DNA of 64,000 nucleotides from the NCBI GenBank assembly GCA_003597955.1, contig QZJU01000015.1:1-64000 (forward strand), read 5' to 3'. Below the pieces are notes generated by a model. The model saw only the letters and a list, made by a program, of their open reading frames with translations. It was not told where the DNA came from and did not search any database. Within the stretch, counting starts at the first letter, position 1, and every line of letters starts with the position of its first letter. Source of the stretch: Candidatus Parcubacteria bacterium. Its GTDB lineage: Bacteria > Patescibacteriota > Patescibacteriia > PEXW01. Below, in pieces: positions 25,298 through 33,333 of the stretch. The position numbers were made by a program, and so were the translations under genes.

Positions 25298-25308
25298 ATA
25301 AATCCGAG

Positions 25309-26127
25309 ATGCAAAGGGGCTCAATTGAAAAAAGATATTTTAAAGCCAGCTATGCACAAGTTGGCCGGGCGCCCTGGCTCTTTCGGCATCCAAAATTAGC
25401 AGGTTTTTTAACTCTGTTCCTGATTGGCGGCGGAGTTTATTTGTTATACGGCCTGCCATATTGGCAAATAAAAAAGATTCAAATTTCCGGCGAACGCGCT
25501 TTTGCCAACGAAACCTTGCGGACGGCAACTTTAAATCAAATGCAGGCCCGTTGGCTTTGGTTTTTTAAACAGAATAAATTATGGACTTTTGACACCAAAG
25601 CTTTTGCTCGTCGCTTGAAAGAGAAATGGATTTTTTCAGAATTGAAAATCAGCAAACGAATGCCTGATACGATAATTCTCAAAGTCACCGAAGAAAGACC
25701 CGCCTTTGTCCTAAAAACTAATTCGGAGACCCTGGTGGGCATTAACAATTTTGGAATCGCGTCAAATCTTATACCGGCCGAAAGCGCAAAAGAATTTATA
25801 CCTTTGGAATTTGAAACCTGGCCGCCAGACCTGGCACTTGGCAAAGAAGTGCTTTTTAAAAACGATATTCTGGCCTTAAAAGATTTTGTAAACGCATTAA
25901 ATCAGCGCAAAGAAAATAGAATTTCGCCGCAATCGATTTTAATCAAAACCTCGCCTGACCGAACCGCGATCATCAAGCTGGCAGGGGAGCGGGAACTAAA
26001 AATCGACCGAAGCGCAAATATTCAGAAACAAATCAATGCCTTTTTTCTGGCATACGATCAAAAATTAAGCAGCAAAAATTTCGAATACATTGATGTCACG
26101 GTTCCAGATCGGGTTTATTACAAATAA
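25309..26127 (+). CDS. ftsQ: FtsQ/DivIB-like cell-division protein with POTRA domain
   Basis: 272 residues. A cytoplasmic basic N-terminus of about 25 residues precedes one transmembrane helix (about 28-48). The POTRA domain starts at IKKIQISGERAFANETLR and ends near IILKVTEERPAFVL. The FtsQ-specific beta region is the remainder. It should bridge the early and late divisome across the membrane. It lies outside the mur/ftsW cluster of this window, which is unusual, since ftsQ normally sits in the dcw cluster. Identity to FtsQ is weak overall but the architecture is diagnostic. Confidence 0.78.
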   Translation: MQRGSIEKRYFKASYAQVGRAPWLFRHPKLAGFLTLFLIGGGVYLLYGLPYWQIKKIQISGERAFANETLRTATLNQMQARWLWFFKQNKLWTFDTKAFARRLKEKWIFSELKISKRMPDTIILKVTEERPAFVLKTNSETLVGINNFGIASNLIPAESAKEFIPLEFETWPPDLALGKEVLFKNDILALKDFVNALNQRKENRISPQSILIKTSPDRTAIIKLAGERELKIDRSANIQKQINAFFLAYDQKLSSKNFEYIDVTVPDRVYYK

Positions 26128-26130
26128 TAT

Positions 26131-26574
26131 ATGCTGTTAACCGTTCATATCCTGGCTGGCTCAACCTTTGCTTTAGCTTTGGTCAATCCCTATTATACCG
26201 CGGTATTATGTTTTGCGACACATCTTGTTCTTGACGCCATTCCGCATTGGAACTACCCCGTACCTAAAGCTAGAAACCTAAAAACTTTTTATCAGGCTTT
26301 TGGGCCTGACCTTATAATGACAATTTCAGTTTTTCTGGCACTCTTAGTAGTTTTTAGAGATCGCTGGTATTTAGTTATTTGGGGTGCATTCTGGTCAGCC
26401 TTGCCAGACTATCTAACCTTATACAAAAAGGAGAAGCCTTTTAAAACGCTTTTAAAGCCCTATTACAATTTTCACGATAAAGTGCAGTTTGAAGTGAATA
26501 AAGGCCCTGGAATCGCATTTCAGGGGTTTACAGTCGTTATTTTGGTGCTAATTCTGCTCGGTCTTGCCAATTAG
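26131..26574 (+). CDS. Small four-helix membrane protein with His/Asp motifs
   Basis: 147 residues and about four transmembrane helices. I cannot name the family with confidence. Conserved-looking polar residues lie in or near helices: THLVLDAIPHW, SALPDYLTLY and NFHDKVQFE. That pattern of His and Asp is reminiscent of YdjM/DUF457-type putative membrane-bound hydrolases, but the family's usual N-terminal motif is not evident. It follows the FtsQ-like gene by 3 bases and is the last plus-strand gene before a convergent junction. Confidence 0.55.
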   Translation: MLLTVHILAGSTFALALVNPYYTAVLCFATHLVLDAIPHWNYPVPKARNLKTFYQAFGPDLIMTISVFLALLVVFRDRWYLVIWGAFWSALPDYLTLYKKEKPFKTLLKPYYNFHDKVQFEVNKGPGIAFQGFTVVILVLILLGLAN

Positions 26575-26613
26575 GGAGCTATTTTTAAGCTGAAAAAACC
26601 GTTTTGCGATTAT

Positions 26614-26647
26614 ATTGTGTCGTCTAAGATATATTGTACGACGCAAT
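26614..26647. other. 34-bp imperfect inverted repeat with 6-bp centre, candidate dif site
   Basis: Arms 26614-26627 and 26634-26647 match as an inverted repeat at 11 of 14 positions around the centre GATATA. A 6-bp centre flanked by recombinase arms is the architecture of XerC/XerD dif sites (11-6-11; here 26617-26644). It lies between convergent genes where the strand bias begins to switch. There is no T-run, so a terminator is less likely. Identity to known dif consensus is limited. Confidence 0.35.
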
Positions 26648-26721
26648 TATATTACCTAAATTTATATAATCCAATATTCCCCTTTTTAATAATAAAGATA
26701 AAAAAACTTTGAATTAATTTA

Positions 26722-28035
26722 TTAGGGTAGATAGTCCAAAGGGTTAACTGGAAAACCGTTTAGTCTGACTTCAAAATGCAAATGTGCGCCAGTGGTTAAA
26801 TTACCAGCGCCAGGTGTACCTGGCAATCCCCCGCTAAGCCCGATTATTTGACCTTTTTTGACATAAGTTTCTTCGGCAACATTTATTTGACTAACATGGC
26901 CATAAACCGTGGCAATACTGTTTGAATGAACTAGCATTATATAGCTATAACCAAAGCCTGCATTTTTAGCCCGCGCCACATAGCCGTCGTCAGCCGCCGC
27001 AATTGCCGTGCCTTGGTTTGTTGGGATATCAATTGCCGGGTGCTCAAAATAACGCCGATACGGGTAAGTCGGATCGTGAAAATAGGCACTAATGCCTTTT
27101 GCCGGCGATACTGGCCAAGAAAGCTGAACATTTCGATTGCCGGTGAAGATATTCTCTTGCGCTTGGCTGGTCGTTTCCTTGCCCCCAAGTTTGGATTTTA
27201 AAGTATCCTGCAAGGATCGAATGTCTGCATCGGCGTTAAGCTGTTCTTGCCGGGATTGCTCTAAGAGCTGATTATATAATTGCTCATTCGATTGAGTGTC
27301 TGAAAGAATTTTGGATTTATAGGTTTTTTGATCACCCAAACTCTTAGAGGTGGTTTCTAGTTCCGATTGTAAAGTCACTAATTCGGCCTTTTGCCTTTCG
27401 CGCTCGGTTTTTTCCCTTTCCAAATTGCTTTTGGCCAAGCGAATGTCACTCAATGAGTCGGATATCGTATTTTGCAAGGCGCTGGCGGCGCGGATATCGT
27501 TAACCACATCGGAAAAGGAATTGTGAGCGATTAAAATTTCCAGCTGATCTTTTTGATCATAACGGTAAATGGTCTTAACCAGTTCACCCAAGAAGCCGCG
27601 CAGTTTGTCAATCTCTTTTTCTTTGTCGCCTATGGCTTTTTGCGTCAGGTTTATCTGCAGCTGCTTTTCTTCAACCGTAAAATTCAAAGCTTGAATGTCA
27701 AGCTCGGTCTTGCTGATTTGCGCGTCAAGCAAAGTCAGCTCGTTTTTCAGGCTGGCAGAAGTTTTTTGTTTTTCAGCAATGATGTCTTGGTATTCCTGCA
27801 ACTTTTGCTCTAGCAGTCTTTTTTGGTCCTGCTTTTCCTGAATGCTCCGGTTGAGTTCATCAACGCTTAAATTATTTGGATCGCTAACAGTCGAAAGACT
27901 TGAATTCGAGTTAAGATTCTGATTTTGATTGGAATTTTCAACTTGGGCCGTGCCCCGATTGGGCAAAATTAAAAACAGACTGATTAGCAGACTTAAAAGC
28001 AATAATACCGGTTTTTGGGTTTTGTTTTTGGCCAT
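26722..28035 (-). CDS. Murein hydrolase activator EnvC-like protein, M23 (LytM) peptidase
   Basis: 437 residues. A signal peptide or anchor (about 8-30) is followed by a low-complexity Asn/Ser stretch. A long coiled coil spans about 55-285 (two helical arms, QKRLLEQKLQEYQDIIAEKQ). The LytM domain (about 310-437) has all zinc ligands expected of an active M23 enzyme: HPAIDIP with the HxxxD pair, and HLH in TGAHLHFEV. EnvC itself is catalytically dead, so this one may cut peptidoglycan cross-bridges directly. It is probably needed for daughter-cell separation. It has its own promoter and is not coupled to gltX. Confidence 0.85.
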   Translation of the reverse strand: MAKNKTQKPVLLLLSLLISLFLILPNRGTAQVENSNQNQNLNSNSSLSTVSDPNNLSVDELNRSIQEKQDQKRLLEQKLQEYQDIIAEKQKTSASLKNELTLLDAQISKTELDIQALNFTVEEKQLQINLTQKAIGDKEKEIDKLRGFLGELVKTIYRYDQKDQLEILIAHNSFSDVVNDIRAASALQNTISDSLSDIRLAKSNLEREKTERERQKAELVTLQSELETTSKSLGDQKTYKSKILSDTQSNEQLYNQLLEQSRQEQLNADADIRSLQDTLKSKLGGKETTSQAQENIFTGNRNVQLSWPVSPAKGISAYFHDPTYPYRRYFEHPAIDIPTNQGTAIAAADDGYVARAKNAGFGYSYIMLVHSNSIATVYGHVSQINVAEETYVKKGQIIGLSGGLPGTPGAGNLTTGAHLHFEVRLNGFPVNPLDYLP

Positions 28036-28044
28036 ATCAGACCA

Positions 28045-28073
28045 AATATATCACAAAATCTCGGAAAAATCAA
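28045..28073 (-). promoter_or_regulatory. Near-leaderless promoter of the M23 peptidase gene
   Basis: On the minus strand TTGATT (complement of 28068-28073), a 17-base spacer and TATATT (complement of 28045-28050) predict +1 at about 28038, three bases before the ATG. Confidence 0.5.
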
Positions 28074-28087
28074 GCTTTTTGGAATAC

Positions 28088-29545
28088 TTAGAACTTGGCT
28101 ATCCCCTTTTCCACTCTCTGCAGGGTCTTCTTTTTGCCTAAAGCAACCGCGATTTCAAACGGGTCCGGACTTTTTTCTAGACCAGATAAGGCCACGCGAA
28201 AGGGCCAAAGCATTTCAGCATTGGTTTTGTTTTGGCTTTTTATCCAAGCTAAGATATTATTTTTAAAATCGCCTTGATTGTTCCAGGCAGTTTGCGGAAT
28301 TTCTTTGAGAAAATCGTGAATTAGGGTTAGGTTTTCTTTTACCGCCGTTTCACTATTTATGTGCTTTGGCATCAATAGATCTTTTGAATAATTTATTTCG
28401 TCAGTCAGTAAAAAATTTATAGACTTTGGAATGTCGGAAAGTTTTTCAGCTCGGTCCAAGGCCAAAGGTAAAAATTTCTGGCATTCTGCCGGACTCAAAC
28501 CTAAGCCGACTTTTTCCGCCAAGACAATCGGATCCTGGGCGCGTAAATGCTGGCGATTTAAATATATCAGCTTTTTTAGTTCAAAAATGGCCCCAGCCCG
28601 ATTGATTTTTTTCAAATCAAAATCTGCGGCTAGATTTTCCGGGCTGGGATAAAATTCTTGATTGGTTTTGGGATTCCAGCCAAGCAGGGCGATAAAATTC
28701 AAAATTGCATTCGGCAAGTAATCTTTTAAATAATCCTTGGCCGCCGTATCATTGTCCCGCTTTGAAAGTTTCTTGCGATTTGGTCCTAAAATCAAAGGCA
28801 AGTGAGCGAACTCCGGCATTGGCCAATTCAAAGCTTGATAAAGCTGAATATGCAAAGGCAAGGAGGGCAGCCACTCTTCGGCGCGGATAACATGGCTGAT
28901 CGCCATCGCGTGGTCATCCACCACATTGGCTAAATGGTAAGTCGGAAAGCCGTCAGCTTTTAAAAGAACGGCGTCTTCCAAAAAAATGTGTTTGAAGCTC
29001 ACTTTCCCTCGAATTAAATCATCTGCATCTGTCTGGCCGGTTTTTGGCATTTTAAAACGGATGATGTGTTTTTCGCCTTTCTTTACTCTCTCTTGGCTTT
29101 CCGCGCTAGGCAAATCACGGCAGAAGCCATCGTAGCCCGGGGGCAGATTTTTTTGAACCTGTTGTTTGCGTATGTCTTCCAATCTTTCAACCGTACAAAA
29201 ACACGGATATGCAAAATTTTTCGCAACCAGCTTTGATGCGGCCTCTTGGTAAAATTTGAGTCTTTTTGACTGCACATACGGACCGCTATCCCCTTTTTCA
29301 TCTAACCGGCCATTTTTTAGAATTGGACCTTCATCGTATTTAAGTCCGAAAGCGTTTAAAGTTTTTATGATCTCTTCAACTCCGCCCAAGACAGATCTTT
29401 TTTGATCTGTATCTTCAATCCGCAAAATGAAAGCACCATGATTTTTCCTGGCGAATAAAAAATTGTAAAGCGCGGTTCGCAAACCCCCGATGTGCAAACT
29501 GCCCGTCGGCGAAGGCGCAAAACGAACTCGAATCTCTGATTTCAT
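28088..29545 (-). CDS. gltX: Glutamyl-tRNA synthetase
   Basis: 485 residues, class I. The HIGH-type signature is HIGGLRTALYNFLFARK near the N-terminus, and the KMSKS-type loop is KKLSKRDNDTA at about 254-264. A C-terminal helical anticodon-binding domain follows. It charges tRNA(Glu). In bacteria that lack GlnRS it also charges tRNA(Gln) for the amidotransferase route; no gln or gat gene is in the window to decide. The upstream glycosyltransferase gene overlaps its start by ATGA, so the two share a transcript. Confidence 0.95.
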   Translation of the reverse strand: MKSEIRVRFAPSPTGSLHIGGLRTALYNFLFARKNHGAFILRIEDTDQKRSVLGGVEEIIKTLNAFGLKYDEGPILKNGRLDEKGDSGPYVQSKRLKFYQEAASKLVAKNFAYPCFCTVERLEDIRKQQVQKNLPPGYDGFCRDLPSAESQERVKKGEKHIIRFKMPKTGQTDADDLIRGKVSFKHIFLEDAVLLKADGFPTYHLANVVDDHAMAISHVIRAEEWLPSLPLHIQLYQALNWPMPEFAHLPLILGPNRKKLSKRDNDTAAKDYLKDYLPNAILNFIALLGWNPKTNQEFYPSPENLAADFDLKKINRAGAIFELKKLIYLNRQHLRAQDPIVLAEKVGLGLSPAECQKFLPLALDRAEKLSDIPKSINFLLTDEINYSKDLLMPKHINSETAVKENLTLIHDFLKEIPQTAWNNQGDFKNNILAWIKSQNKTNAEMLWPFRVALSGLEKSPDPFEIAVALGKKKTLQRVEKGIAKF

Positions 29546-30252
29546 AATTTAAATACTAAGGCGTTCCAAAACCCGAATGTTGCCCGCCAAATCCGGCCAA
29601 AGCGCCAGGGCTGGGTAATCAGGCGCCATAGCCATTCTAAACCAATTCGCCTTAAAAACCTAGGCGCGCGTTGTCTGGCACCGGTTAGAAAATCAAAAGC
29701 GCCGCCAACGCCCACGGCGACTTTGCAAGTTTTTAATTGAGTGCGATTCTTTTGAATCCAAACTTCTTGATTTGGCTGGCCTAGGGTTAAAAAAAGAATC
29801 TGAATTTTTCCGGCGTTGATGTTTCGAATCGCGTCAGCATCATTAGAAAAAACCTGATGATCAAGCCGGGGAAAAAGTTTTTGCATGGCGCTTGAAATCC
29901 GTTCAGGTGAAGAAAGCCCGCCTTTGGGTATCAATACGCCGATTTTTAGATTTCGGCTTTCCGCCAAAGCGCAAATATCCAAAACCAAATCAGCGCCCGG
30001 GTGTCTGAAAACCGAAGTTTTAAAAGCCCATTTCACGGCCCAAGCTAAGCCTACGCCGTCTATTAAGATCAAATCCGCCTGATTATTAACCTCAAGCAGT
30101 TCTGGCTTTTTACTGGCCAAAACCATAAACTCCGGGTTTAAAGTTAAAATTTGCCGGCACCTCTCGCCCAAAAGAAAATTTTCAATATTTTTGGCAATCT
30201 CCGGCTTTTCGCCTAGATCAATATTAAAACCCTTGTAGTTAATTCTCTGCAT
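29542..30252 (-). CDS. WecG/TagA/CpsF family glycosyltransferase
   Basis: 236 residues from the ATG at 30252. The family (GT26) hallmarks are visible: LNPEFMVLASKKPEL near residue 37, then LILIDGVGLAWAVKW, DLVLDICALAESRN, FLTLGQPNQEVWI and the closing VGVGGAFDFLTGARQRAPRFLRRIGLEW block. These enzymes add ManNAc(A)-type sugars to a lipid-linked GlcNAc in wall or surface-glycan synthesis. A longer frame reaching 30306 would run into the divergent promoter, so the internal ATG is preferred. It is the first gene of a two-gene unit with gltX. Confidence 0.87.
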   Translation of the reverse strand: MQRINYKGFNIDLGEKPEIAKNIENFLLGERCRQILTLNPEFMVLASKKPELLEVNNQADLILIDGVGLAWAVKWAFKTSVFRHPGADLVLDICALAESRNLKIGVLIPKGGLSSPERISSAMQKLFPRLDHQVFSNDADAIRNINAGKIQILFLTLGQPNQEVWIQKNRTQLKTCKVAVGVGGAFDFLTGARQRAPRFLRRIGLEWLWRLITQPWRFGRIWRATFGFWNALVFKL

Positions 30253-30278
30253 ATTATTAAAACTAATTTTTTTACTGA

Positions 30279-30306
30279 CTTTTAGCAAGAGCCTTGGTCT
30301 TGTCAA
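30279..30306 (-). promoter_or_regulatory. Candidate minus-strand promoter sharing the -35 region of its divergent partner
   Basis: TTGACA (complement of 30301-30306), 16-base spacer and TAAAAG (complement of 30279-30284). The -10 is weak. The -35 lies one base away from the plus-strand TTGTCA. Confidence 0.4.
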
Positions 30307-30328
30307 AAAAAATTCGGTGAGCTATAAT
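30300..30328 (+). promoter_or_regulatory. Strong near-leaderless promoter (TTGTCA-17-TATAAT)
   Basis: TTGTCA (30300-30305), 17-base spacer and a consensus TATAAT (30323-30328). Predicted +1 is about 30335, three bases before the ATG at 30338. No Shine-Dalgarno. Confidence 0.7.
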
Positions 30329-30337
30329 AATTAAGCT

Positions 30338-31720
30338 ATGTTTAAAAGACTAATAAAACATTTTTTGTTCTTTAGTCTAATTTTGGTTTGGTTAGCGCCG
30401 AATTCGGCTTTTGCCGCATTCAATCCCGGCCGGATAATCTCCGACGAAGAATTCACTGATGCCAATAGCTTGAGCGTCGGCGACATTCAGAACTTCTTAG
30501 TTCGACGTGGCGGGGTTTTGGCTAACCGTACCTTGGAGGACTTTAACAAGGTTAGTAAAACCGTCAGCGAGGCCATTTTGGAAATCGGCAAGCTATACAA
30601 CATAAATCCCAAGGTAATCCTGGTGACTTTGCAAAAAGAACAAAGCCTCTTGAGCGACCCGACGCCCACACAAAGGCAATTTGACTATGCCATGGGTTAT
30701 GGTTGCCCGGACAGCGGCGGGTGCAGCGCCAACGCCAAAGGCTTTTACCGGCAAATGGATTTTGCTGCCTGGCAGTTCCGTCGCTATTTGGATTTCCCTT
30801 CGCAATTCACCTACCAGGTTGGACGGAGTTACACTTTTTCAGATTTGAATAACAGCCGAAAGACCACAGTGACCATTGAAAATCAGGCCACGGCGGGCTT
30901 GTATAACTACACGCCCCATGTCTATAACGGTAATTTTAATTTTTACAACTTTTACACTACCTGGTTCGCCAAGCATTATCCTGACGGGTCTTTGGTTAGA
31001 GCTAAAAATACCGGCGGTGTTTGGCTGATCCAAAACGGCGAAAAAAGGGCCATCCAAAATCGAACGGCTTTTATGACGCGCTTTGGTGATTTTTCCAAAG
31101 TTCTGGAAATCACTCAAGATGAACTGGAAAATTACGCGCGCGGCCCGGATATTAAGCTGCCGAATTACTCCTTGGTTCGAACGCCAGATTTAGCGATTTA
31201 TTTAATTAGCGGAGACGAAAAAAGACTGATTCAATCTCAGGAAGTTTTCCGGAATTTAGGGTTTAATCCTGAAGAAGTAATTGATGTTTCTTTTGAAGAT
31301 GTGGCCGCGTATCTGGACGGCTTCCAAATTTCAAACTCCAGCGCCTATCCCGCCGGCGCTTTGGTGCGGATTCGCGAAAATGGCGCGATTACTTGGATTG
31401 AAAACGGCGTCTGGTATCCGATTGTTGACCGAGCGATCCTGAAATCCAGATTCCCGAACCGCAAGCCCAGCTTGACCATTTCCAATTCCGAATTAGATCA
31501 ATACACCAAAGGCCCGGCTTTAAAACTGCGTGACGGCGAACTCGTCCGGGTCAAAGGCGAAGGCGCGGTCTATGTAATCTCTAATGGGCTGCGCCGGGGT
31601 ATTACTTCCCGACAAATGCTCAACCAATTTGGCTATAAGATTAAAAATGTATTAGTAATCAGCCCACGTTTGGCTGAAGAACATCCGGTCGGCGAAAAGC
31701 TTAACAATGTAAATTTGTAA
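30338..31720 (+). CDS. Secreted protein: lysozyme-like N-domain plus four repeats
   Basis: 460 residues with a clear signal peptide (cleavage near residue 26, AFA). The first domain (about 40-215) includes LYNINPKVILVTLQKEQSLL, which resembles the catalytic-glutamate helix of lytic transglycosylases (Glu101), and a short Cys pair (GCPDSGGC). Four copies of a roughly 55-residue repeat then follow, at about 217-275, 277-330, 341-395 and 400-455. Each has the pattern LVR...IxNGxxRxI and an aspartate- or serine-rich end. The repeats look like a surface-binding module common in Patescibacteria. Peptidoglycan cleavage or binding is inferred, not shown. Confidence 0.7.
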   Translation: MFKRLIKHFLFFSLILVWLAPNSAFAAFNPGRIISDEEFTDANSLSVGDIQNFLVRRGGVLANRTLEDFNKVSKTVSEAILEIGKLYNINPKVILVTLQKEQSLLSDPTPTQRQFDYAMGYGCPDSGGCSANAKGFYRQMDFAAWQFRRYLDFPSQFTYQVGRSYTFSDLNNSRKTTVTIENQATAGLYNYTPHVYNGNFNFYNFYTTWFAKHYPDGSLVRAKNTGGVWLIQNGEKRAIQNRTAFMTRFGDFSKVLEITQDELENYARGPDIKLPNYSLVRTPDLAIYLISGDEKRLIQSQEVFRNLGFNPEEVIDVSFEDVAAYLDGFQISNSSAYPAGALVRIRENGAITWIENGVWYPIVDRAILKSRFPNRKPSLTISNSELDQYTKGPALKLRDGELVRVKGEGAVYVISNGLRRGITSRQMLNQFGYKIKNVLVISPRLAEEHPVGEKLNNVNL

Positions 31721-31721
31721 A

Positions 31722-32519
31722 ATGAGCATAGCGCTTGCCGCATTGGTTCCACATTCCCCTTTGCTTTTGCCCACAACTGATGAAGCCCACAAAAAAGCCT
31801 TACGCGGCCTCTTTTTTGCATACCACCAACTCTCTGAATTACTGCATGCCCGAAAAGTCGAAGAAATTATTTGCTTTAATCCTCACGCGACCAGCGTCGG
31901 CAATGTTTACACCTTTAATCTAGCCCGAAAACTGACGGCCACATTTACAGAATTCGGAGATTTAACCACCAGGATGGAGGCCCCAGGCTCTCCGACTCTG
32001 GCTTATCGATTAAAAGAATCATTAGAAGCGCATTGGTCGGTTTCCGCGATTATCAAAGAGGAGGTCAATTACGGGTCGGGTATACCCATATTAATGCTTT
32101 CAAACTTGCCGAATAAACCAAAATGGAACTTGATTTCCACCCGGGAAGCAAGTTTGCGTGAACATTTTAGCTTTGGCGTTAATTTGCAAAACGAACTTTT
32201 GAATCATCGCAAAAGAATAGCGATTTTGGCTTCAGGCGACATTGCCACCGGCGTCAGCTCGGCTGCCCCGAACGGCGAGATTCCAGGCGCGAAAGCCTAT
32301 TACCAGGACTGGCTGACTGTCAGCTCTGACATAAAACGGCTGAAAAATTTTCTTTTCGCCCAAAAACCCAAAACTTTAAAACTTTTTAACGCTTGCGGCG
32401 CCTATAGCCTGTCGCAGTTGCTGGGGGCTGTGAACAGCTTAAACCTGAGCAATCATAACCTTTACGCAGACGAGCCGTTCGGAGTCGGCTACCAGCTGGC
32501 AGTTTGGCAGCCGAAGTGA
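31722..32519 (+). CDS. LigB-fold protein (class III extradiol dioxygenase subunit B-like)
   Basis: 265 residues. The start ALAALVPHSPLLLP and the later IAILASGDIATGV segment identify the LigB/AMMECR-associated MEMO-like superfamily. The family metal site uses two His and a Glu; His11 (PHSP) and the FNPHAT histidine are present. Ring-cleaving dioxygenase activity is unlikely in a CPR cell with no aromatic pathway nearby, so treat this as a metal-binding protein of unknown role. It is 1 base after the secreted repeat protein and probably co-transcribed. It ends 1 base from the convergent ABC permease. Confidence 0.75.
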   Translation: MSIALAALVPHSPLLLPTTDEAHKKALRGLFFAYHQLSELLHARKVEEIICFNPHATSVGNVYTFNLARKLTATFTEFGDLTTRMEAPGSPTLAYRLKESLEAHWSVSAIIKEEVNYGSGIPILMLSNLPNKPKWNLISTREASLREHFSFGVNLQNELLNHRKRIAILASGDIATGVSSAAPNGEIPGAKAYYQDWLTVSSDIKRLKNFLFAQKPKTLKLFNACGAYSLSQLLGAVNSLNLSNHNLYADEPFGVGYQLAVWQPK

Positions 32520-32520
32520 A

Positions 32521-33330
32521 TTAAGTGGCTATATCGCGTTTTTTGAAAAAGTACGCGGCCAGAATCGCGCAAAGCGCACTGCTCAACAAAAAAACCAACC
32601 AAGAAAGAGTTTCGATCCGACCTTGAGTCAAGGCTTGGTTTACGTTGTAATAATGGAAGAAAGAAAAATACTTCAAAAAATCCAGATTGTCTTTAAGCGA
32701 TGCCAATATATTAAAAACGTACATGCAAATCAAAATGCCGCCGCTAAACATGTAAGTTTTGCTCCTTTCGGAAAAAATGGCAGAGAAGAATGCGGTCAGA
32801 CTGAATATGCACATTCCGAAAAGCAAAGCCAGAATGCCAAAGATTAAATGGTTCTTAAAAACCGTGGCAACATTATAAATTTTTGATAAAGGCGCGATTG
32901 TCAAAATTGAAAATATGCAGAAAATCATTAGAGCCGCAGCACCGGCAAAATAACGACTAAAGAAAAGCTTCAGGCGGGAAATCGGTTTGGCCAAAAGATA
33001 TTCAATTGTGCCTTTCTCGATTTCACCCGATAAGCTGGCGCCAGCAAAGGCTGAAACCAAAAATATCAACATCAAAGGCCAAATTATGGAAAATTGCTCG
33101 GTGGCCAGGAAATTTTCAATATTTAAAAACATACTGGCTAAATCTGTCATCCCAAATGCTTTCATCAGGCCTTCGGGAAAACTTTTCATGTAGTCCAGCA
33201 TTTGTTCACCGGTTTTTGAAAAACTTGGGAAAAGACTCACATACATCCATAAGAAACCCAAGGAGGCGAAACTAAAACCCAAAATGGATATCCGCTTGTC
33301 TTTTAAAATTTTTAAGATGAGCGAAAACAT
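32521..33330 (-). CDS. ABC-2 type transporter permease
   Basis: 269 residues with six hydrophobic helices and a large first extracytoplasmic loop (about 40-80) of the ABC-2/NatB kind. The segment GEIEKGTIEYLLAKPISR after the second helix is the coupling element typical of this family. With the ATPase encoded 3 bases upstream it should form an exporter. The substrate is not determinable; family members export sodium, antibiotics, peptides or lipids. Confidence 0.88.
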   Translation of the reverse strand: MFSLILKILKDKRISILGFSFASLGFLWMYVSLFPSFSKTGEQMLDYMKSFPEGLMKAFGMTDLASMFLNIENFLATEQFSIIWPLMLIFLVSAFAGASLSGEIEKGTIEYLLAKPISRLKLFFSRYFAGAAALMIFCIFSILTIAPLSKIYNVATVFKNHLIFGILALLFGMCIFSLTAFFSAIFSERSKTYMFSGGILICMYVFNILASLKDNLDFLKYFSFFHYYNVNQALTQGRIETLSWLVFLLSSALCAILAAYFFKKRDIAT

Positions 33331-33333
33331 AGA

